Part shown: positions 1 to 3,554 of the stretch, piece after piece | How positions within the stretch are numbered: the first letter of the stretch is position 1 | Layout of the letters: every line of letters begins with the position of its first letter | Assembly: GCA_035528995.1 (NCBI GenBank) | Contig: DATKXO010000213.1 | Coordinates: 1 to 5,657, forward strand | Length of the DNA: 5,657 nt | Reading direction: 5' to 3' | From: DATKXO01 sp035528995 | GTDB lineage: Bacteria > Planctomycetota > Phycisphaerae > UBA1845 | Notes under the pieces: model-generated | What the model saw: the letters and a program-made list of their open reading frames with translations, nothing else | Told to the model about the DNA's origin: nothing | The model's database searches: none | Made by a program: the position numbers and the translations under genes

Positions 1-392
1 ATGGGCAGCTTCACGCTGCGAGCAACGGCGGAGAAGTGCTGAAACAGGCCCTCCTGCGTCGGCTTGTTGTAATAGGGCGAGACGACCAGCAACCCGTCGG
101 CCCCGGCCTCGGCCGCGTGGTTCGACAGATACACGGCTTCGTCGGTCGAATTGCTCCCCGTGCCCGCCATCACCGGGACCCGCTTGTGCACGAACTTGAT
201 GACCCGTTCGATGACCTCGTCGTGCTCGTAGTGCGTGAGCGTGGGCGACTCGCCGGTCGTGCCGCACGGCACCAGCCCGTCCACCCCAGCCTCGATCTGG
301 TGCTCGATGATCTTCTCGAGCGCCTCGTAATCCACCTGCCCCTCGCGAAACGGTGTAATCAATGCGGTGTACGTACCTGTGAAGGGGTTCAT
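1..392 (-). CDS. dapA: 4-hydroxy-tetrahydrodipicolinate synthase, N-terminal part (cut by window edge)
   Basis: Condenses pyruvate with aspartate semialdehyde, the first committed step of diaminopimelate/lysine synthesis, in the cytoplasm. Only 130 codons are present, against about 290-300 for the family. The reading begins MNPFTGTYTALITPF, the usual first strand of the DapA TIM barrel. It then shows the substrate-binding GTTGESPTL motif (G44-L52, with T45/T46) and SPYYNKPTQEGL (S105-L116, with Y107, the tyrosine lent to the neighbouring subunit's active site). The second catalytic tyrosine and the Schiff-base lysine lie beyond the left edge and cannot be checked. The start at 392 is fixed by an excellent ribosome binding site 8 nt upstream. 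folP lies 94 bp upstream on the same strand, so co-transcription is possible, although a candidate promoter sits in the gap. Identity is firm for the family; N-acetylneuraminate lyase or another DHDPS-like aldolase is less likely given the complete DapA motifs. Confidence 0.95.
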   Translation of the reverse strand, partial: MNPFTGTYTALITPFREGQVDYEALEKIIEHQIEAGVDGLVPCGTTGESPTLTHYEHDEVIERVIKFVHKRVPVMAGTGSNSTDEAVYLSNHAAEAGADGLLVVSPYYNKPTQEGLFQHFSAVARSVKLP

Positions 393-400
393 GATTGCGG

Positions 401-409
401 CTCCTTCCT
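401..409 (-). promoter_or_regulatory. Strong ribosome binding site of dapA
   Basis: Read on the minus strand this is AGGAAGGAG, followed by 8 nt and then the ATG at 392. It is the strongest Shine-Dalgarno match on the minus strand here and fixes the dapA start. Confidence 0.8.
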
Positions 410-438
410 GTGACAATGAAGCCTATGTGAATGGGCGG

Positions 439-444
439 ATTGTA
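439..444 (-). promoter_or_regulatory. Candidate -10 box for dapA
   Basis: On the minus strand the bases read TACAAT, five of six matches to the sigma-70 -10 consensus, in otherwise GC-rich sequence between folP and dapA. It would give a leader of about 40 nt ending in the dapA ribosome binding site. The hexamer about 17 nt upstream (GTGCGG) is a poor -35, so this is only a candidate. If real, dapA has its own promoter besides any read-through from folP. Confidence 0.3.
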
Positions 445-486
445 CGGCTCGGCGGGCCACGCCGCACCCCCCGTTCGCCGCCCAGG

Positions 487-1374
487 TCAGTCCCCCACCC
501 TCGGGGCGGGTGGGGCACCCCGCTCGATGGCCGCGAGCATAGTCAAGGCGTCGCGTAGGGCCCGGACGTCGTGCGTGCGGATATAGGCCGCCCCGTGCCG
601 GGCCGCCCATACCTCCGTCGCCAGCGATCCCGCACCGCGTTGGGACACCGGGCGCGGCGTCCCCTCCCCGCCCAGAACGGACCCGATGAACGACTTCCGC
701 GACGCGGACACGCACACCGGCAAACCAAGCGCGGCAATACGCTCCAGTCCACGCAACACGGCGAGACTGTCCTCCGGACGCGGGCTGAGAAAAAAGCCCA
801 TGCCGGGATCGAGGATCAGGCGCCCGCGATCGATCCCGGCCGCCGTCAACTCCGCAACCCGCCGCTCGAAGAACTCCGCAACCTGATCGACGATCATGCC
901 GGAGTTACACCGGCTGGAAGCCGGTGCCACACGCCAAGCCGGTGCCACAGGCGATGCCGGTACTGCACGTTCGGCCCGCGCGCCGGAGGCCCGCGAGTGC
1001 ATGATGATCAGGCGGGCGTCCGAATCGCGGACGGCGGCCACCGCTTCCGGATCGCATAGGGCGGTGACGTCGTTGATCAGGTCCGCCCCCAGCGCCAGCA
1101 CCTGCCGCATCACTGCCGCCTTGTGCGTGTCCACCGAGACCCGAACGTCGTCGGCCTTCAACCGCTCGATCACCGGCGTCAGGCGCTCGATCTCGACTTC
1201 GGCCGGCACGTCCTCGGCGTCGGGATGGGTCGATTCGGCCCCAACGTCGATGATGTCGGCCCCGTCGGCTGCCAGTTGTCGGGCGTGCTCCAACGCGGCC
1301 TCGGGGTCCAGGAACCGCCCGCCGTCGGAGAACGAGTCGCGCGTGACGTTCAGGATGCCGATGAGTTGAATCAC
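487..1374 (-). CDS. folP: Dihydropteroate synthase, Sul-like type, with in-frame repeat insertion
   Basis: Joins p-aminobenzoate to dihydropterin pyrophosphate to make dihydropteroate in folate synthesis; cytoplasmic TIM barrel. All landmarks are visible in 295 residues: GILNVTRDSFSDGG (6-19), GAESTHPDA (45-53), VDTH (81-84), NDV (101-103), IIMHS (123-127), LDPGMGFFLSP (188-198), SASRKSF (223-229) and RTHD (267-270), so N9, D82, N101, D189, K227, R267 and H269 occupy the usual ligand positions. Several differ from ordinary FolP (NVTPDSF, STRPGA, DPGxGFGK) and match my recollection of plasmid Sul1/Sul2, notably DPGMGFFLSP. Residues 138-155 form an 18-residue insertion relative to Sul2, encoded by three 18-bp repeats. 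The start is GTG at 1374; no Shine-Dalgarno is seen, but the frame is closed by a stop at 1405-1407 and MIQLIGILNV is the expected N-terminus. A MITE-like element begins 40 bp upstream of the start codon and may have altered its promoter. Function is confident; drug resistance is not established. Confidence 0.95.
   Translation of the reverse strand: MIQLIGILNVTRDSFSDGGRFLDPEAALEHARQLAADGADIIDVGAESTHPDAEDVPAEVEIERLTPVIERLKADDVRVSVDTHKAAVMRQVLALGADLINDVTALCDPEAVAAVRDSDARLIIMHSRASGARAERAVPASPVAPAWRVAPASSRCNSGMIVDQVAEFFERRVAELTAAGIDRGRLILDPGMGFFLSPRPEDSLAVLRGLERIAALGLPVCVSASRKSFIGSVLGGEGTPRPVSQRGAGSLATEVWAARHGAAYIRTHDVRALRDALTMLAAIERGAPPAPRVGD
908..926. repeat. REP-like perfect palindrome within folP
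   Basis: The 19 bases CACCGGCTGGAAGCCGGTG form 8-bp perfect arms around a 3-nt loop. I recall closely similar GGCTGGAAGCC-type hairpins as frequent dispersed repeats in planctomycete genomes, so this looks like part of a REP-type element that landed in the coding sequence. The family assignment is from memory and unverified. Confidence 0.65.
915..968. repeat. Three 18-bp tandem units inside folP
   Basis: GCCGGT recurs at 920, 938 and 956, exactly 18 bp apart. The units are 915-932, 933-950 and 951-968. AAGCCGGTGCCACA is identical in the first two (918-931 and 936-949); the third is degenerate, 12 of 18 bases matching the second. Because 18 is a multiple of three the frame of folP is kept, adding Pro/Ala-rich hexapeptides (xPAxxV). 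The total of 54 bp equals the 18 residues by which this protein exceeds Sul2 between the MHS motif and the following helix. Confidence 0.75.
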
Positions 1375-1382
1375 GAGTAATG

Positions 1383-1410
1383 GCTGACTGCTAGTGGCTA
1401 GTTGCTAATG
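1383..1410. repeat. Four heptamer tandem repeats upstream of folP
   Basis: Four 7-bp units in a row: GCTGACT, GCTAGTG, GCTAGTT, GCTAATG. Each starts with GCT and most fit GCTARTK. They begin 9 bp upstream of the folP start codon and lie where its ribosome binding site and leader would be. The last unit overlaps the left copy of the direct repeat flanking the MITE-like element. No function can be read from the sequence. Confidence 0.5.
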
Positions 1411-1413
1411 TCC
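1405..1413. repeat. Left target-site duplication of the MITE-like element
   Basis: CTAATGTCC, identical to 1567-1575 and directly abutting the left terminal inverted repeat. Nine-base duplications are typical of several insertion sequence families. Confidence 0.7.
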
Positions 1414-1566
1414 TGCTTTGTAGAAAAGGGCGAATTCACTGTCATCCCGACGACCATAGGGAGGAGGGATCTGGCCAGGAGTTTCGACGAATTTCGCATT
1501 CTCGGCTAGATTCCTCGTCGCTGTGCTCCTCGGAATGACATGCGACGCAGCCTTTTCTACCGAGCA
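1414..1566. mobile_element. MITE-like element with 16-bp terminal inverted repeats
   Basis: A 153-bp non-coding element. Its ends are TGCTTTGTAGAAAAGG (1414-1429) and the reverse complement of TGCTCGGTAGAAAAGG (1551-1566), matching at 14 of 16 positions. It is flanked immediately on both sides by the identical 9-mer CTAATGTCC (1405-1413 and 1567-1575), as expected of a target-site duplication. Inside lies a second, larger palindrome (1440-1540). There is no transposase, so movement would depend on one elsewhere in the genome. It sits between the divergent folP and DinB-like genes, where it could supply or interrupt promoters. The geometry is seen directly; calling it a MITE is inference. Confidence 0.75.
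1440..1540. repeat. Palindromic core repeat, copy 1
   Basis: Begins TGTCATCCCGACGAC and ends with GAGGAATGACA-like sequence (TCGGAATGACA). The 36-bp arms at 1441-1476 and 1504-1539 match at 28 of 36 positions when one is reverse-complemented, so the transcript of either strand would fold into a long hairpin with a loop of about 27 nt. It occupies the middle of the MITE-like element. A second copy in opposite orientation is at 2256-2357. Confidence 0.8.
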
Positions 1567-1575
1567 CTAATGTCC
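1567..1575. repeat. Right target-site duplication of the MITE-like element
   Basis: CTAATGTCC in the same orientation as the copy at 1405-1413, directly abutting the right terminal inverted repeat. Confidence 0.7.
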
Positions 1576-1732
1576 GGATTCGGCAGTCGTGGCACACCAG
1601 TGACAGACCGCGCCGGCTCTACCAGGCGCACGACCGAAAGCGCAGCCGGTCGCCGCGATGGGGTGCAACCGCTATTCTACCGCCTTGTGCTGTGTCTGCA
1701 TCTTGAGGCAAACAACGAATGGAGACTGGTCC
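1576..1732. other. Leader region of the DinB-like gene; no gene seen
   Basis: Between the right end of the MITE-like element and the start codon at 1733 I see no coding sequence or convincing RNA. TATTCT at 1672-1677 is a four-of-six -10 match, but no good -35 lies at the right distance, so I do not call a promoter. The frame of the DinB-like gene stays open upstream to an ATG at 1658, but the intervening stretch does not read like the protein family. Confidence 0.5.
1721..1724 (+). promoter_or_regulatory. Ribosome binding site that decides the DinB-like start
   Basis: GGAG, 8 nt before ATG 1733. It favours the 162-residue product over the longer reading from ATG 1658. Confidence 0.6.
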
Positions 1733-2221
1733 ATGACGGCCAAACACGTGTTCAACGAAGCCGTGGAGTTTTCGCAAAAAGTCACCGCCGCATACCTCAG
1801 CGACATGAGCGATGCCGATTTGTTGGTCCGCCCGGTCCCGGGCGCGAACCACATCGCCTGGCAACTGGGGCACGTGATCGCCTCAGTGCACGAGATGGGG
1901 ACGATGCTGGGTCACAAGATGCCCGAGTTGCCGGCTGGGTTTGCCGCCGCCTACAGCGCGGAAACCGCCAAGTCGGACGATCCCGCTGGGTTCGCAGGCA
2001 AGGACGAGTATCTGGCCCTGCTGGACAAGATGCGGGCGGCGACGAAGGCAGCCGTGGACGCCACACCGGAGGCCGACCTTGGCAAACCCGCTCCCGAGCC
2101 CATGCGGGAGTACGCGCCAACGATCGGAGCGGCCCTGCTGGTCCTCGGCCTCCACGAGCTGATGCATGCTGGTCAGTGGGCCGTGGTGCGGCGCAAGCTG
2201 GGCAAGCCGGTGCTGTTCTGA
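1733..2221 (+). CDS. DinB/YfiT-like four-helix metal-binding protein
   Basis: A 162-residue protein of the DinB superfamily, small cytoplasmic four-helix bundles that usually bind a divalent metal through three histidines; characterised members include thiol-dependent S-transferases, but most have no known reaction. The histidines are visible: H47 in WQLGHV, and H141 and H145 in LHELMHAGQW, the HxxxHxxQ motif near the C-terminus. The opening HVFNEAVEFSQKVTAAYLSDM fits helix 1, and DLLVRPVPGANHIAWQLGH the turn into helix 2. Length fits the family (about 150-175). The start is chosen from the GGAG at 1721 and because MTAKHVF begins the family-like sequence. The gene stands alone, divergent from folP, with the two oppositely oriented palindromic cores on either side. 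Substrate and role are unknown; no damage-inducible box was recognised, so I give no gene symbol. Confidence 0.88.
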   Translation: MTAKHVFNEAVEFSQKVTAAYLSDMSDADLLVRPVPGANHIAWQLGHVIASVHEMGTMLGHKMPELPAGFAAAYSAETAKSDDPAGFAGKDEYLALLDKMRAATKAAVDATPEADLGKPAPEPMREYAPTIGAALLVLGLHELMHAGQWAVVRRKLGKPVLF

Positions 2222-2255
2222 ATCGGCCGCTGCCCTGCTAAAGCGCCCGCTTCGC

Positions 2256-2357
2256 TGTCATTCCGAGGAGCGCCAGCGACGAGGAATCTGGCTGTGACGC
2301 CGAAGGCATATTCGACTCGTGGCCAGATCCCTCCTTCCTTCGGTCGTCGGGATGACA
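2256..2357. repeat. Palindromic core repeat, copy 2 (inverted relative to copy 1)
   Basis: Runs from TGTCATTCCGA (2256-2266) to TCGGGATGACA (2347-2357), with arms GTCATTCCGAGGAGC... and ...GGTCGTCGGGATGAC. Its right arm, reverse-complemented, matches the left arm of copy 1, and both keep the inner GGATCTGGCCA-type sequence, so the two are homologous but inverted. It starts 35 bp after the DinB-like stop codon. The long hairpin could end or stabilise that transcript, but there is no U-run. The outer TGCT...GTAGAAAAGG arms of the MITE-like element are not recognisable here. Confidence 0.8.
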
Positions 2358-2435
2358 GCAAGGCTGGCCGTCGGGATGACAGCAAGGTTGGTCGTCGGGA
2401 TGACAGCAAGGTTGGTCGTCGGAATGACGACAAGG
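2342..2435. repeat. 24-bp tandem array at the end of core repeat copy 2
   Basis: Three full 24-bp units at 2358-2381, 2382-2405 and 2406-2429, each GCAAGGYTGGYCGTCGGRATGACR, follow a partial unit (GGTCGTCGGGATGACA, 2342-2357) that is the right end of the palindrome itself. ACAAGG at 2430-2435 starts a further partial unit. Units 1 and 2 differ at two bases, as do 2 and 3. The array therefore looks like local duplication of the palindrome's terminus. Confidence 0.85.
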
Positions 2436-2438
2436 AGG
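2432..2438 (+). promoter_or_regulatory. Ribosome binding site joined to the tandem array
   Basis: AAGGAGG, 4 nt before the GTG at 2443. Its first four bases are the start of the last partial 24-bp unit. An in-frame stop at 2425-2427 rules out any start further upstream, so GTG 2443 is well supported. Confidence 0.75.
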
Positions 2439-2442
2439 CCCC

Positions 2443-3439
2443 GTGGACGTACCCACTGACGCCTCACCCGCGCTGTTCGACGAAGCCGGTGTGATCGTTG
2501 CCGACACGGCCTGCCGGCGCTGCGGCTACAACCTGCGCGGGCTGCACCAGGACGGTCGCTGCCCGGAGTGCGGCACGCCCATCGGGCTGTCCACCCACGG
2601 CGACTTGTTGCGCTTCGCCGATCCGGAGTGGGTGGAGAAGCTGGCGCTGGGTATCAAGTACATCATTTGGGCGGTAGTGATCTCGATCGCCCTGGGCGCT
2701 GCAGCCGGCTGCCTCACCGGTGCGCTCGGGGCCAAGCCCGGTCCTCTTGCAGGGCGTGATGATTCTGGGCAGCCTGCTTGGCCTATACGGGGCATGGCTG
2801 CTGACGGCGCCGGACCCGAGCGGAATTGGCGAAGACCGTTACCTCACTTACCGCAGAGTCGTCCGTTTTGCACTGCTGGTCGGCGTATTGAGCACATTGG
2901 CCCATTTTGCCGTCCAAGCGCTCCCAAAGATGCCGACGTTTCTGTACACCGTGATTGTGATCGGCGGTGTACTGGCGGGGCTGATCGGCGTGGTTGGGGA
3001 GTTCGCGAAGTTCTCGTACTTGGGGATGCTTGCGGACCGCGTCCCGGCGCCGAACCTCGCTGGATGGGCCCGCTTTCTGAGGTGGGCTCTGGCCGCTTCC
3101 ACGGCCCTGGCCGGCATCTCCGGCGCAGTAATGGCGTTGGTCGGCACCTGGACCGGGGGCGGCGCGGGCGCGCCCACGAGCTCGGCACCGTCGGCCGCAA
3201 CGTCCACAGCCTTCGGAGCCTGGGCCGCCGGTTTCGGCGGCAGCGGCATGATGGCCGCAGTGTGTGTTGTCGTCACACTCGGCATAGCCGTGCTCGTCTT
3301 CCAGGTAATGGCGTTCATCCTCTACGTCCGGGTGGGCAGACGGTTCCGTGAACAGGCCGGCATTGCGCGGGCGACGTGGGCGGCAGCGATCGCCCCGGGG
3401 CAGAGCGGCCCCCCGCCGGTCCCGCCGCCGGGTCCATAG
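2443..3439 (+). pseudogene. Zinc-ribbon multi-pass membrane protein, broken by an apparent frameshift
   Basis: Residues 24-48 form a zinc ribbon (C24, C27, C40, C43; CRRCGYNLRGL then RCPECGTPIG), a module I associate with planctomycete membrane proteins. GDLLRFADPEWVEKLALG leads into a first membrane helix at about 73-93. Beyond about 2731 this frame becomes Arg/Gly-rich and unlike a protein until its stop at 3351, while the next frame continues smoothly with VLLQGVMILGSLLGLYGAWLL and four more hydrophobic helices to a stop at 3439. Dropping one base, most simply one G of the GGGG at 2728-2731, joins them into about 331 residues with six membrane helices and a proline-rich C-terminus. This may be a true mutation or a sequencing/assembly error; no programmed-frameshift signal is seen. 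The function is unknown; it presumably sits in the cytoplasmic membrane with the ribbon in the cytoplasm. Confidence 0.7.
2720..3439 (+). CDS. Downstream frame of the broken membrane protein
   Basis: This frame holds the five distal membrane helices of the gene starting at 2443: VLLQGVMILGSLLGLYGAWLL, FALLVGVLSTLAHFAVQAL, FLYTVIVIGGVLAGLIGVVG, the stretch after FLRWALAAS, and AAVCVVVTLGIAVLVFQVM, ending GPPPVPPPGP. An automatic caller may report it alone from GTG 2720, but there is no ribosome binding site before that codon, and the frame is open back to 2681. I regard it as the C-terminal part of the same gene rather than an independent one. Confidence 0.6.
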   Translation: MRSGPSPVLLQGVMILGSLLGLYGAWLLTAPDPSGIGEDRYLTYRRVVRFALLVGVLSTLAHFAVQALPKMPTFLYTVIVIGGVLAGLIGVVGEFAKFSYLGMLADRVPAPNLAGWARFLRWALAASTALAGISGAVMALVGTWTGGGAGAPTSSAPSAATSTAFGAWAAGFGGSGMMAAVCVVVTLGIAVLVFQVMAFILYVRVGRRFREQAGIARATWAAAIAPGQSGPPPVPPPGP

Positions 3440-3500
3440 GCGCACCGTGAGCCCTCGGCCATCGCGGCAGCCGGGTCGCGAGCGGGTCGGGGCCTCTCCC

Positions 3501-3520
3501 CGCCGACGCCGGCGCGTTTT
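3501..3520 (+). terminator. Weak candidate terminator after the membrane protein gene
   Basis: CGCCG (3501-3505), a 4-nt loop and CGGCG (3510-3514) form a short GC hairpin followed by CG and four T residues. The stem is only 5 bp and the T-run short. A neighbouring GGGGCCTCTCCCC palindrome (3489-3500 region) adds to the local structure. It could separate the membrane protein from the exported protein downstream. Confidence 0.25.
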
Positions 3521-3554
3521 CAACACCCCCACCAGCACGACCGATAGCTAGGGC

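Noticed and set aside
36..413. A 125-residue plus-strand reading over the dapA region.
   Set aside because: It is antisense to a clear dapA reading with intact motifs; the plus-strand product is Arg/Val-rich without recognisable features.
433..483. GGGCGG (433-438) and CCGCCC (478-483) as a terminator stem between folP and dapA.
   Set aside because: Only 6 bp of stem around a 39-nt loop with no T-run; most likely chance in GC-rich sequence.
571..1369. Plus-strand open frames across 571-1059 and 896-1369.
   Set aside because: They are shadows of folP, whose minus-strand frame carries every conserved dihydropteroate synthase motif.
1658..1732. A longer DinB-like protein starting at ATG 1658 with 25 extra residues.
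   Set aside because: The extra stretch is Cys-rich and unlike the family, while GGAG precedes ATG 1733 at ideal spacing.
1440..2357. The inverted repeat pair as ends of a composite transposon.
   Set aside because: No transposase lies between or beside them, and no matching direct repeats flank the whole 1440-2357 block; only copy 1 has flanking direct repeats, and those belong to the single element.
2342..2435. Possible CRISPR array because of regularly spaced repeats.
   Set aside because: The 24-bp units are directly contiguous with no unique spacers, and they derive from the end of the adjacent palindrome. No cas genes are present.
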